Assembly: GCA_963826515.1 (NCBI GenBank) | Contig: CAWGXI010000003.1 | Coordinates: forward strand, 1 to 64,000 | Origin: DATFVJ01 sp963826515 | Lineage (GTDB): Bacteria > Actinomycetota > Actinomycetes > Streptosporangiales > Streptosporangiaceae | Direction of reading: 5' to 3' | Length of the DNA stretch: 64,000 nucleotides | Translations under genes and position numbers: made by a program | The notes under the pieces: model-generated | Seen by the model: the letters and a program-made list of their open reading frames with translations, nothing else | Database searches by the model: none | Told to the model about the DNA's origin: nothing | Shown here: positions 45,221-53,885 of the stretch, in pieces | Layout of the letters: the number at the start of each line of letters is the position of its first letter | How positions within the stretch are numbered: position 1 is the first letter of the stretch

Positions 45221-45930
45221 TGGCCGCCTTCGCGCACGCACCGCAGCCACCTGCCAGCACCGGCCGCGGCGCGGCTCCCGCCATCGAGATCCGCGCGCTG
45301 ACACGCCGCTTCAACGGCGCAGCAGTGCTGGACAGGATCGACCTGACCATCGGCCGCGGCGAGCGGGCCGGCATCTGCGGCCCCAACGGCTGCGGCAAGA
45401 CCACCCTGCTGCGGTGCCTGGCCGGCACACTCACCCCGTCAGAGGGCCACGCCCTCGTCCTCGGCCACCCGCCGGGATCACGCGAGGCACGGCACGCCCT
45501 CGGTGTCTGCCTCGGGCAGGAACGGGCGTTCTACGGACGGCTGTCGGGCCGGGAGAACCTGCTGTTCGCGGCGCGGCTGCGGATGCGCCCGCAGCACGCC
45601 GCCCTCGCCGTCGCTGCCATCTGCGACGAGCTGGCGCTGGACCCATTCGCCGGACGACCGGTCGAGCGGTGCTCCGCTGGCATGCGCGCCCGGCTGGCCC
45701 TGGGACGAGCGCTACTCGGCCACCCCGAGGTGATCTTGCTCGACGAGCCGGCCCGGTCCCTCGACGACCCGGCCAGCCAGCTAATCCAGGCAGCCCTCAC
45801 CCGCCGGCCCGAGCTCACAGTCGTCGTCGCCTCCCCGCGCCGCGACGACCTCACCTGGTGCACCCACATCACCGACCTGGCAGGGACGACTGCGCAGCAG
45901 CAGGAAACCCGCGACCGGGCACAACGGTGA
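45220..45930 (+). CDS. ABC transporter ATPase (copy 2, native C-terminus)
   Basis: 236 residues. Walker A at 54-62, Q-loop in CLGQERAFYGRLSG, signature CSAGMRARLALGRALLG, Walker B VILLDEPARSLDDP. The closest family pattern is the single-domain ATPase of ABC-2 exporters. It is coupled by overlapping stop/start codons both to the upstream nucleotidyltransferase-B2 gene and to the downstream permease (GTGA), so the three are one translational unit. In lasso loci the D protein exports the peptide and confers immunity; that is the inferred role. Confidence 0.88.
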   Translation: MAAFAHAPQPPASTGRGAAPAIEIRALTRRFNGAAVLDRIDLTIGRGERAGICGPNGCGKTTLLRCLAGTLTPSEGHALVLGHPPGSREARHALGVCLGQERAFYGRLSGRENLLFAARLRMRPQHAALAVAAICDELALDPFAGRPVERCSAGMRARLALGRALLGHPEVILLDEPARSLDDPASQLIQAALTRRPELTVVVASPRRDDLTWCTHITDLAGTTAQQQETRDRAQR

Positions 45931-46781
45931 CGGTGGACGAGCGCCCTGGCCGGCCGTCACAATCGGCGCCCAGGCCGGCCCGGATGCCGGGCGCCGCATC
46001 CGCTGTCCTGGCGCTCGTACGCCGGGATCTCGCCCAGCGACGGCTCGTCAAGTTCGCGGTGGCAGCAGACCTCGTCTTCGGAGCGCTCAACCTCCTCGTC
46101 TTCCAGTTCATCGGCCGCGTCCTGCGCCACCCCGTCCCGGGATCCGTGACCCGGGCCGGCGGCTACTTCTCCTACGCATCGGTGGGCATCGCCTTCTTCC
46201 TGGTCATCCAGACCGCGACTACCAGCATCACCCGGCAACTACGCGAGGAACAGCACAGCGGAACCCTCGAGCTCACCGTGGCACAGCCGGTCGGTTCAGG
46301 GTCACTGGCCTTGGGGCTCGCCGGCTTCCCGTTCCTTTTTGCCACCTTGAGAGCGCTCATCTACCTCCTCCTCGCCGCCGCCCTGGGCCTTTGGACATCG
46401 CACGCCAACTGGGCCGGAGTGCTCGTGGTCCTCATCGCCGCCGCCCCCACCATGGCCGCCATCGGCATCGTGCTGGCGGCAGCGGCACTGGTGGCCGACC
46501 GCGGCGACGTGCTCGGACGCTTCGCCGCCTTCGGCCTCGCATTCCTGTCCGGGGCCTACTTCCCCGTGAGCGAACTCGCCCCGCCGGTGCGCGCGGTGAG
46601 CACCGCGCTGCCGACCCGCGTCGCCCTGGACGGTCAGCGAGCCGCACTCGCCGGCGCGCCCTGGTGGCCGGCAGCTACCGCCCTGGCGGTTTTCGACCTC
46701 GCAACCCTGCCGGTAGCGGTGGCAATCTTCGCCGGATCGATCCGCTGGGCCCGCCGGCATGGCCGCCTCACCCGGGGATGA
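45927..46781 (+). CDS. ABC-2-type permease
   Basis: GTG at 45927 overlaps the ATPase stop as GTGA. About 284 residues with six hydrophobic segments, including LVFGALNLLVFQFIGRVL, FSYASVGIAFFLVIQTA, LIYLLLAAALGLW, VLVVLIAAAPTMAAIGIVLA, FAAFGLAFLSGAYFPVSEL and AVFDLATLPVAVAIFAGSI, plus REEQHSGTLELTVAQPVGSG, a typical ABC-2 cytoplasmic segment. Only one copy exists because it lies outside the duplicated unit. Confidence 0.88.
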   Translation: MTVDERPGRPSQSAPRPARMPGAASAVLALVRRDLAQRRLVKFAVAADLVFGALNLLVFQFIGRVLRHPVPGSVTRAGGYFSYASVGIAFFLVIQTATTSITRQLREEQHSGTLELTVAQPVGSGSLALGLAGFPFLFATLRALIYLLLAAALGLWTSHANWAGVLVVLIAAAPTMAAIGIVLAAAALVADRGDVLGRFAAFGLAFLSGAYFPVSELAPPVRAVSTALPTRVALDGQRAALAGAPWWPAATALAVFDLATLPVAVAIFAGSIRWARRHGRLTRG

Positions 46782-46847
46782 GACGGCATGGCGTCCCGGG
46801 AACCTGAGGAAAGCTCGCCCCATTTACGGCGAAAGGCGGCCGGCCGA

Positions 46848-47264
46848 TTAGCGGACGTTGTGTAGCCAATGTCGTTGCCATGGGGTTTCGACGGCCCGGC
46901 GGTGGTAGTTGCCGCGGACCCAGGTGAGCGCTTCGCGTGGGGTGAGGCCGTCCAGCACGGCTAACGCGGCGAGGGCGGTTCCGGTGCGGCCGATGCCGCC
47001 GCGGCAGGCGACTTCAAGGCGCTCGCCGGCGTGTGCGCGGTGGTGGGCTTCATGGAGGGCGTCGAGGGCATCGCCGCGGTCGGTGGGGATCCAGAGGTCC
47101 GGCCAGCGGATGTGCCGGTGAGGCCAATCCGGGACCGGTCCATTGGCCAGGAGCAGGGTGAAATCGGCGGGGCTGGCGGGATCGCTCAGGCGCCGGCCCC
47201 GGACTCGGACTCCGCTGGGCAGGGTGACCAGGCCGGTGCCGTCCAGCCAGGCGGCGCTGGTCAT
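46848..47264 (-). CDS. Dual-specificity/tyrosine phosphatase-like protein
   Basis: 138 residues. The catalytic P-loop C-x5-R is visible in VACRGGIGRTGTALAALAVL, and an upstream Asp (RWPDLWIPTDRGDALDALHE) could be the general acid. The final segment LTPREALTWVRGNYHRRAVE matches small bacterial protein-tyrosine-phosphatase-like enzymes. It is convergent with the permease gene, 66 bp away. Its substrate is unknown. Confidence 0.8.
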   Translation of the reverse strand: MTSAAWLDGTGLVTLPSGVRVRGRRLSDPASPADFTLLLANGPVPDWPHRHIRWPDLWIPTDRGDALDALHEAHHRAHAGERLEVACRGGIGRTGTALAALAVLDGLTPREALTWVRGNYHRRAVETPWQRHWLHNVR

Positions 47265-47427
47265 CGGCTGGTCACGGTCCGACGTGCGGGTGCTTGGCCA
47301 GCCACGCGTTCACCTTCTGGTCTGGTGGATGCCTTCATCAGAAATGCGCCCGGGAAACCCCTGGCTTCAGCCATTGGGAGGAACGGGCGCGCCTCCCTTC
47401 ACAAAGCCGCAGGGTAGAACGTGAAGC

Positions 47428-48183
47428 ATGGCACAGCAGGTCAAGCGGGCGTACAAGTACCGCTTATCCGTCTCCAGGGACAGCGCGGGCCGGTGGTTCG
47501 TGTCGATCCTGGTGGAGACCACGGTCAGGCCGCTCGGCCCGGTTACCGGTGTCGTCGGCATCGACGCGGGCAGCACCTGCCTGGCCACGCTCTCGACCGG
47601 GGAGAAGATCACCAGCCCGCGGCATGAGCGGCGGGACCGGAACCGGCTGGCCACGGCGCAGCGGCGGCTCGCCCGCAAGGCCAGCGGCTCGGCCAACCGG
47701 GCGAAGGCGCGGGTCAAGGCCGCGCGTGTCCACGCGCGGATCGCCGACCGCCGGCGCGGCCATCTGCACAAACTCACCACTCGATTGGTCCGTGAAAACC
47801 AGACGGCCGTGATCGAGGACCTCGCAGTGAGGAACATGGCCCGCAACCATTCCCTGGCCCGCGCCATATCCGACGCGGCCTGGGCGGACCTGCGGGGCAT
47901 GCTGGAGTACAAGTGCCAGTGGTACGGCCGCGACCTGGTCGTGACCGGCCGCTGGTTCCCGTCGGGCAAGACGTGCTCCGGTTGCGGGCACCAGATCGGT
48001 GTGCTGCCGCTGAACGTCCGCGAATGGGCGTGCACCCGCTGCGGCGTGCTCCACGACCGGGACATCAACGCAGCGCGCAACGTACTGGCCGCCGGGCTGG
48101 CGGTGACAGCCTGTGGAGACGGTGGCATGGCCAACGTCATCGACGACCTGCTCGAGGCGATGACGACGGTGAAGGCGCGGTGA
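47428..48183 (+). pseudogene. TnpB-like nuclease relic with internal deletion
   Basis: The first 12 codons (MAQQVKRAYKYR) are a TnpB N-terminus, but the next codons (LSVSRDSAGRWFVSILVE) belong about 150 residues further on in family members, so most of the wedge/REC region is gone. The RuvC parts remain: Asp in VVGIDAGSTCLATL, Glu in TAVIEDLAVRNMARN, the zinc ribbon CSGCGHQIG…CTRCGVLHDRDINAARN with the final Asp. After residue 233 the sequence switches to helR-type codons (ANVIDDLLEAM), so the 3' end that would hold the guide RNA is missing. Confidence 0.75.
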
Positions 48184-48836
48184 CGATGCTGCGCGGACAG
48201 GACCTGCAGGACAGCCTGATCGACGAGACCGCACTGCCCAGCACCAACCCGGACCTGCTCGGCCCGTTCGCGCACATCGTCGTGGACGAGGCCCAGGAAC
48301 TGACCGACGCACAGTGGCAAATGCTGCTGCTCCGCTGCCCGTCCCGGAGCTTCACCATCGTCGGGGACCGCGCCAGGCCCGGCACGGGTTCACCGAGTCG
48401 TGGCGGGAACGGCTCGAGCGGATCGGGCTCGACCGGATCAACCTGGCCTCCCTGAGCATCAACTACCGGACGCCGGAACAGGTCATTGCGGAAGCCGAGC
48501 CGGTCATCCGGCCGTCCTCCCGGGCGCCAACGTGCCGGCCTCCATCCGCGGCAGCGACGTCCCCGTCGTACACGGATCTGCTTCGGATCTGGGCCGATCC
48601 TCGACACCTGGCTCGCCGCGCATGCCGACGGGATCGCCTGCGTCATCGGCGATCCCACGTTCCGGGCGACGTCCCGCGTCCGGTCGCTGACCCCGGAGGT
48701 GTCGAAGGGGCTCGAGTTCGACCTGGTCGTCCTCATCGACCAGCAGGCGTTCGGCACGGGTATCGAAGCAGCGGTCGACCGCTATGTCGCGATGACCCGG
48801 GCGACCCAGCAACTCGTCATCCTCACGAGCTCCTGA
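48126..48836 (+). pseudogene. HelR-like RNA polymerase-protecting helicase, 3' remnant
   Basis: Pieces in several frames reconstruct the C-terminal third of a HelD/HelR-type superfamily 1 helicase: FAHIVVDEAQELTDAQWQML (Walker B), RSFTIVGDRAQARHGFTESW, NLASLSINYRTPEQVIAEAE, ANVPASIRGSDVPVVHGSAS, SKGLEFDLVVLIDQQAFGTG, and the terminal DRYVAMTRATQQLVILTSS. Frames change near 48378, 48515 and 48590. The N-terminal two thirds are absent; the remnant begins exactly where TnpB sequence ends. Intact HelR releases stalled RNA polymerase and gives rifamycin tolerance. Confidence 0.78.
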
Positions 48837-49265
48837 CGTCGGCCAAGACAACGTGATCACCGCCTGACGATCATGAGGACCGCCACCGAAGCTCAACAGA
48901 ACGCGGTGTTGGCCAGATCTGACCGCGCCAGCAGGGCCATCCAACCGAGTGGGCGCAGCACTGCCAGGTAGGCGAAGCGTAGGGTCGCCGCCAACAGCGC
49001 CCGGGCGTGAGCGTCAGCGCAGCCGAACGTCGAACTGACGGCTCCCCGTCCACTGGTGCGAGGCAAGGTCAGACCGTGTGACACTGTTCTCGGCATCCAC
49101 AGGCGTGGGAGCTGACCCGCTGCCAATGAAGCCGTAGAGGACCTTGGGACCTGGCCCGCCCAGCATGGACGTGTCGTCTGCCTTCGCGGTGCCGGCCAGG
49201 CTTTCGATGGGTGCTCTCGTCGGTCCGGCGGACAGGACGTGCCTCAGCGTAAGAGCTGGGCTGTC
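48837..49265. other. Intergenic region with a transposase relic
   Basis: On the minus strand around 48900-48990 a short run (ALLAATLRFAYLAVLRPLGW, then MALLARSDLA) resembles the N-terminus of rve-type integrase/transposases, where it is normally followed by an ILRHQ-type segment that is absent here. The rest has no recognisable gene. Confidence 0.35.
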
Positions 49266-49282
49266 ATAAGCACGGTGCTTAT
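49266..49282. promoter_or_regulatory. Palindromic operator over a leaderless promoter
   Basis: ATAAGCAC-G-GTGCTTAT is a perfect 8-bp palindrome. It overlaps a -10 hexamer TATAAT (49280-49285), six bases before the ATG at 49292, with no ribosome binding site between; the spacing is that of a leaderless transcript. A further half site (GCTTAT) lies within the first codons. A protein binding the palindrome would block RNA polymerase, and the encoded winged-helix protein is the obvious candidate. Confidence 0.6.
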
Positions 49283-49291
49283 AATCGGGTA

Positions 49292-50317
49292 ATGCTTATG
49301 GATGCTGTGCAGTGGCTGCGGAAATCGGGTCTGGCCGTCGAGCAGTGGGAACCTACCTTGCTGGGCGATGCTCACGCCGACGCGATCCTCGACGTGGCCG
49401 TCGGTGGCAAGAGTGCCAGGTTCGTGGTCGAGGTGAAACAGCGGGCGCCCTACCCGAATGAGCTGGATCGCCTTCGGCAGTCACGGGAGGCGCTATCGGG
49501 ACTGGGCGAGCCACTGCTTGTGGCGCCATTCGTGTCCGAGGTGCTCGGGGTTGCGCTGACCGCGAATGGCTGGTCGTGGGCTGACGCGCAAGGGGATTTC
49601 GACCTGCGCGCCCAGGGGCTGATGCTCCGGCAGCGGCGCGCGGTAACGGCACCGAAGCCCGCGCGGGCGACGTTGCCGCGGGGGTCGGGGAGCTTCGCCG
49701 TCATCCGGGCGCTCATCCGCTTCGGTGACGGCGAGGATGAGGAAGCTAGTGCAACGGTTCTTGCCGCCCAGGCCCGGGTGTCCCAGCCGCGGGCATCCCA
49801 GGTGCTAGCACACCTGCGGGACAACCAACTCGTCGACAGGGTGGAGCACAGGCGGTGGCGGCCCCATCGGGAGGCGCTACTGGACCGATTCCTGGCGGAG
49901 TATCCGGGGCCGGGAGGATCGGAGCAGTACTTCTACAGCCTGGACTCACCGACCGACGTGGCCATTCACGCTGCCCGCAGCCTGGAGCAGCAGGTGGCGG
50001 TGTCTGCAGATGTCGGCCCGGACCTCATCACCCCGTGGCGCCGGCCGAGCGCAGTGATCATCTACGCGAAGCGGCTGCCCGACATGGCGGGCCTCGGGCT
50101 GGTCGAGGCACAGGGTAGGCACGACGCGAACGTTATCGTCCGCATGCCAGCCGACCGTTCGGTGTTCCCGGTGCCCACTCTGCTGGCCGAGGTGCGCGGT
50201 GTCGAGGTTGGGCTGGCCGATCCTTCCCAGATGATCTGGGACCTGGACGATCTTGGCGGGGCTGACCGTGCCGAGGCTGCAGGGAGGCTGCGGGAATGGC
50301 TGCTGGCCAGCCGCTGA
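49292..50317 (+). CDS. AbiEi-like DNA-binding protein with a nuclease-like N-terminus
   Basis: 341 residues. Residues 20-55 (ADAILDVAVGGKSARFVVEV then KQR) have the Asp…Glu-x-Lys spacing of a PD-(D/E)xK nuclease fold. Residues about 150-185 form a winged helix (ATVLAAQARVSQPRASQVLA). The C-terminal 120 residues (AVIIYAKRLPDMAGLGLVEA, NVIVRMPADRSVFPVP, MIWDLDDLGGADRAEAAGRL) resemble type IV antitoxin AbiEi and related proteins. No AbiEii nucleotidyltransferase toxin gene follows, so a classic toxin-antitoxin pair is not evident. Autoregulation through the palindrome upstream is likely. Confidence 0.65.
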   Translation: MLMDAVQWLRKSGLAVEQWEPTLLGDAHADAILDVAVGGKSARFVVEVKQRAPYPNELDRLRQSREALSGLGEPLLVAPFVSEVLGVALTANGWSWADAQGDFDLRAQGLMLRQRRAVTAPKPARATLPRGSGSFAVIRALIRFGDGEDEEASATVLAAQARVSQPRASQVLAHLRDNQLVDRVEHRRWRPHREALLDRFLAEYPGPGGSEQYFYSLDSPTDVAIHAARSLEQQVAVSADVGPDLITPWRRPSAVIIYAKRLPDMAGLGLVEAQGRHDANVIVRMPADRSVFPVPTLLAEVRGVEVGLADPSQMIWDLDDLGGADRAEAAGRLREWLLASR

Positions 50318-50385
50318 GCCGCGTTCGCCGCCGGGATGATGAACTCCTGCTGGCCGACCAGCGGTGTGCGGCGCGGCGCGGGTTG

Positions 50386-51837
50386 TCAGCCGAGGAACGA
50401 CTCGACCAGGGGAATGAAGGCGGCCTGGTCCTGGAACAGGAAGGCGTGGCCGGCGTCGGGGTAGAGCGTGAGCTTGGCTCCGTGGATCAGGCCGGCCAGG
50501 GCGTGGCTGTTGGCGAGCGGGTCGAGCCGGTCCGCTGTGCCGTCGGCGATCAGGGTGGGGACGGCGATCTTGGCGGACTGCTGGCCGACCGGGTCGAGTC
50601 CGGCCCACCACTGGTCCACTGCGTGCCCCTGCGCGGTCACGGTGCCCGCAGGGGCGCCGGGGGCGGCCGGATAGCTCGAGATCGAGGCGAGGTAGGTGTT
50701 CTGCGCGCCGGCCTGGCCGGCCGGGAACAGGTCGGCCATCACTTGCTGCGGGCCGCCGCTGGTGAGCGCATGTATCGCGTTCTCGGAGGGCCGAATCGCC
50801 GTCCCGCTGCCGGGGTAGCTGGCGCACAGGACCAGGCGGCGTACCTGGTCCGGGTGGTGCACCGCGAGGGCCTGGGCGATCATGCTGCCCATCGACCAGC
50901 CGAGGATGTCGGGCCGGCTGAGGCCGAGCGCGGTGATGAGCGCGCTGGTCTGGTTGGCCATCGCGTCGATGGTGAGCGGTGAGGGCAGGGCCTGTGTCTG
51001 GCCGACGCCGGCGTTGTCGAAGATCACGACCCGGTGGCGCTGGGCGAGGGCGTCGATGAAGCGCCGGTCCCAGCCCTCCATGGTTCCGCTGTAGCCGGTG
51101 ATCATGACCAGGGGCGGGCCGCTTCCCACGATGCGGTAGGCGACCGTGCCCAGCGTGGTGCGCGCGGTCCGTATTGGCGCGGACGTGACCGAGACCTCGT
51201 CCGGGACCCGAGCCGTCGCCCCGGTCTCTGCCTTCGCTACCGCCGCGTCCACGAAAGCCTGCACCGTCGCCGCCGTGGGCGGTCCCAGGTCGGAGTAGGT
51301 GAGATAGCCCGCGTACGTCCCGGTTTCGAACAGCAGGAGGTCGAAGCCGATCCGGATCCCCGCCATCGTGAACCCCCATGCGTAGGCGGAGGACGTGCTG
51401 GCGATCCGCGGGAAGGGCAGGGGCCGGATGGTGGCCTTGACCTTGGTGCCCTCGATGGTGAGGGTGGCCGTCCGGCAGCGTGCCATTGCCCGGGCAAGGC
51501 TCTGCCACCTCTGCCGCGCCTGCGGGCCGGTGGCCAGGACCTCGGAGAGCGTGGGGATCGCGGTGCGCTGCACGAAGGCCGCGGCCGCGTATGTCCATCC
51601 CTTCGGGTTGGCCGTCAGGCTCGACAGGCATGGCGCACTGGTCTGCACGCTCTCCGGGTTCGCGGATACCGCCGACCATCCGGCGGGCAGGTCGGCAACC
51701 GCCAGGAGACGGTCGTGGAGCGCGGCCTCCGTGCTGTTCCCCCCGCACCCCGATGCCAGCACGGCCGTCGCCGTGAGCACGGCCAGCGCCATAACCCAGG
51801 CGCGGCGTGGCAGGCATCCCGTGGCCAGTGTAGGCAT
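50386..51837 (-). CDS. Lipoprotein with C-terminal alpha/beta hydrolase
   Basis: 483 residues. A signal peptide with lipobox (AVLASGCGG) is followed by a 190-residue N-terminal domain of the kind seen in mycobacterial-type sensor lipoproteins (LLAVADLPAGWSAVSANPES … MARCRTATLTIEGTKVKATI). The alpha/beta hydrolase domain has the nucleophile elbow LGWSMGSMIAQ, acid DGTADRLDPL and base DAGHAFLF. It would act outside the membrane on an ester or amide. It is the last gene of a leftward operon with an ABC transporter, 44 bp after the permease gene, suggesting export or cell-envelope work. Confidence 0.85.
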   Translation of the reverse strand: MPTLATGCLPRRAWVMALAVLTATAVLASGCGGNSTEAALHDRLLAVADLPAGWSAVSANPESVQTSAPCLSSLTANPKGWTYAAAAFVQRTAIPTLSEVLATGPQARQRWQSLARAMARCRTATLTIEGTKVKATIRPLPFPRIASTSSAYAWGFTMAGIRIGFDLLLFETGTYAGYLTYSDLGPPTAATVQAFVDAAVAKAETGATARVPDEVSVTSAPIRTARTTLGTVAYRIVGSGPPLVMITGYSGTMEGWDRRFIDALAQRHRVVIFDNAGVGQTQALPSPLTIDAMANQTSALITALGLSRPDILGWSMGSMIAQALAVHHPDQVRRLVLCASYPGSGTAIRPSENAIHALTSGGPQQVMADLFPAGQAGAQNTYLASISSYPAAPGAPAGTVTAQGHAVDQWWAGLDPVGQQSAKIAVPTLIADGTADRLDPLANSHALAGLIHGAKLTLYPDAGHAFLFQDQAAFIPLVESFLG

Positions 51838-51880
51838 GTAACGGCTCTTTCTCGCGTCGATCAGGCTCGGCTGGCCCGGG

Positions 51881-52570
51881 TCAGACGGTGACGCGGCGCA
51901 CGGTGGCGTACCCGCCGGCCAGCAGCGCCACGGTCAGGGCGGCGAGCAGGCCGGTCAGCCCGCCGATGGTCAGCGTGGTGAAGAAGTGGCCGACGCTGTG
52001 CCAGTCGCGCGCCCCGCTGATGATCAGCAGTACCAGGAGCAGCGCCAGGGCCTGAACGGCGATGAAGCTGAGCAGGCCGGCTAGGTTCCAGCGCCGGTAG
52101 ACGATCCCGAACCACATGCCCCAGGTGAGCATCAGGGCCAGGCCGACGAACGAGGTCAGCCAGCTGAGGTACCACGGCCCGGCCAGGAAATACGGCACCC
52201 GGAAGAAGTGCAGTTTCAGGCCCCAGCCGCCGGTGCCGCGCTCGATGAGCTGCAGCACGGTCAGGCCCAGCCCGTAGACGGCAGCGAGGGCGACGGACAG
52301 CAGCGCGGACCCGGCGTAGAAGGAGCGCCGGCTCACGCCGAGGGCCAGCGCGAACGGCAGCTGCCGGGCGATGCTCAGCGCCCCGGTAACGATGAGGACG
52401 ACGTAGATGCCGGCCAGCGCGCCCGCGTAGACCTGGCCCTGGCGCCCCGGATAGTTGGCGACGATGACCACGATGATCAGGAAGTCGAGGGCCAGGATGA
52501 GCCAGGGCTGGACCACGAAGATGTTCCGGTCGGTCAGCTGGGTGCGGGCGACCTTGATCCAGGTGCTCAT
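51881..52570 (-). CDS. ABC-2-type membrane protein
   Basis: 229 residues with six hydrophobic segments (PWLILALDFLIIVVIVA, VYAGALAGIYVVLIVTGAL, ALLSVALAAVYGLGLTVL, YLSWLTSFVGLALMLTWG, LLSFIAVQALALLLVLLI, LTGLLAALTVALLAGGYA). The ATG overlaps the stop of the ATPase gene (ATGA). It is the membrane partner of the ATPase in a YtrA-type operon; the substrate is unknown. Confidence 0.85.
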   Translation of the reverse strand: MSTWIKVARTQLTDRNIFVVQPWLILALDFLIIVVIVANYPGRQGQVYAGALAGIYVVLIVTGALSIARQLPFALALGVSRRSFYAGSALLSVALAAVYGLGLTVLQLIERGTGGWGLKLHFFRVPYFLAGPWYLSWLTSFVGLALMLTWGMWFGIVYRRWNLAGLLSFIAVQALALLLVLLIISGARDWHSVGHFFTTLTIGGLTGLLAALTVALLAGGYATVRRVTV

Positions 52571-53463
52571 GCGCTCGTCCTTTCCCGCGGGCTGGCCGCC
52601 GGTGTGCCCGCGGCGCGGGCCACGACCTGCTGCAGCGTCAGCGGTTCCAGGTGCAGGTGCAGCGCCGCGGCCCGGGCCCGGTCGGTCTCCTCCAGCGCGC
52701 CGGCCACGACCGCCGACTCCTGGGAGGCGATCCGCCTGCGGTCCCAGACCGAACGCCCGGCGGTGAACTCCGCCACGGCGATGGCCGGGCCGCTGACGCT
52801 GGTCGCGGCGCCACGCAGGTCATCGGCGGAGGTGTTGAGCACAATCCGGCCCCGGTCGATCACGACCACCCGCTCGAACAGCCCGGCGGCCTCATCGATC
52901 AGGTGGGTGGACAGCAGCACGGTCCGCGGACGTTCGGCGTAGTCGGCGAGCAGCCGGTCGTAGAACAGCTGCCGGGCCACCGGGTCCAGTCCCGCGTACG
53001 GCTCGTCGAACAGCGTCACCTCGGCCCGGGCGGCCAGGCCGATCACGATGCCCAGCGCCGACCGCATCCCGCGCGACAGCTTCCTGACCTTCCGGTTCAG
53101 CGGCAGGGCGAAGTCCTCGAGCAGCGTGCCGGCCAGCTCGTGGCTCCAGTTCGGGTAGAACCAGGACGCGGCCTGCACGACGTGCCGGACCCTGAAGTCC
53201 GGGTAGGCCTGGTCCTCGCGGACGAACACCATCCGGCGCAGCACCGTCTCGTTCTCGACCGGGCAGGCGCCGAGCACGGTCACGGTGCCGGCCGAGGCGA
53301 ACTCATGGCCCGCCACGATGCGCATCAACGTCGTCTTGCCCGCGCCGTTGCGGCCGAGCAGCCCGGTGATCGACCCGGGTTCGATGTCGAAGGTGACCTG
53401 GTCCAGGGCGAGATGGCCGCGGTAGCGGCGGGTCAGCCCGCTCAACGATATCGCTGGCGACAT
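52567..53463 (-). CDS. ABC transporter ATPase
   Basis: 298 residues; GGGAGG lies nine bases before the ATG. Walker A GLLGRNGAGKTTLMRI, Q-loop VFVREDQAYPDF, signature RKLSRGMRSALGIVIGL, Walker B VTLFDEPYAGLDPVA, H-loop VLLSTHLIDE. The form is that of YtrB-like ATPases. The operon order GntR - ATPase - permease - hydrolase indicates a drug- or envelope-stress-induced exporter controlled by the first gene. Confidence 0.9.
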   Translation of the reverse strand: MSPAISLSGLTRRYRGHLALDQVTFDIEPGSITGLLGRNGAGKTTLMRIVAGHEFASAGTVTVLGACPVENETVLRRMVFVREDQAYPDFRVRHVVQAASWFYPNWSHELAGTLLEDFALPLNRKVRKLSRGMRSALGIVIGLAARAEVTLFDEPYAGLDPVARQLFYDRLLADYAERPRTVLLSTHLIDEAAGLFERVVVIDRGRIVLNTSADDLRGAATSVSGPAIAVAEFTAGRSVWDRRRIASQESAVVAGALEETDRARAAALHLHLEPLTLQQVVARAAGTPAASPRERTSA

Positions 53464-53514
53464 AGCGTGGTACCTCCCTGGGCGAAGCCGGATTCGCGGA
53501 TCATCGCGGCCAGC

Positions 53515-53853
53515 TCATCGGCGCCGATCCCGAGCCAGGCCGGCCTCGGCGACCAGCGGCTCCACATAGCGTTCGGCGAACCGCTTGCGGCGCTCGGCCA
53601 GCAGCCGGGGCCGGGCTCCGGCCGCGACGAACATCCCGATGCCCCGGCGTTTTTCCACCAGCCCGTCGTCGGTCAGCATGGCGATCCCCTTTGCCGCGGT
53701 GGCCGGGTTGATCCGGTAGTAGGCGGCCAGCTCGTTGGTCGAGGGCACCTGATCGCCCTCGACCAGGCCTCCGTCCGCGATCTCGTCGGCTAGTCGCTCG
53801 CCGACCTGGACGAACAGCGGAGCCCCCTCATCGAGGCCGGCCATCTCCCGCAA
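53515..53853 (-). CDS. YtrA-subfamily GntR regulator, C-terminus probably frameshifted
   Basis: 112 residues as read. TTG at 53853 is favoured because AAGGAG lies eight bases upstream; ATG at 53844 is an alternative. The N-terminal winged helix (LFVQVGERLADEIADGGLVE, VPSTNELAAYYRINPATAAK, LVEKRRGIGMFVAAGA) is standard GntR/YtrA. The last codons end LARDRRR; a shift of one base near 53530 would instead give ADELAAMIRESGFAQGG, the usual helical end, reaching almost to the ATPase start. It should repress its own operon through the dyad at 53886-53899. Confidence 0.8.
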   Translation of the reverse strand: MREMAGLDEGAPLFVQVGERLADEIADGGLVEGDQVPSTNELAAYYRINPATAAKGIAMLTDDGLVEKRRGIGMFVAAGARPRLLAERRKRFAERYVEPLVAEAGLARDRRR

Positions 53854-53885
53854 CAGCCCGGCTCCTTCCCCCGGTTATCTGGTTC

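Larger units (their letters stand above)
37239..45916. repeat. Tandem duplication, copy 2
   Basis: Direct repeat of 28133-37233, starting five bases after the end of copy 1 and ending in GAAACCCGCGACC at 45916. Differences: an 868-bp deletion in the cyclase gene (equivalent to 31101-31968), an 8-bp insertion near 43370 (GGTAGCCCGGGTAGCC), extra C residues near 43090, and scattered substitutions. It retains the full nucleotidyltransferase-B2 and ATPase genes and is followed by the only permease gene. Confidence 0.95.
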
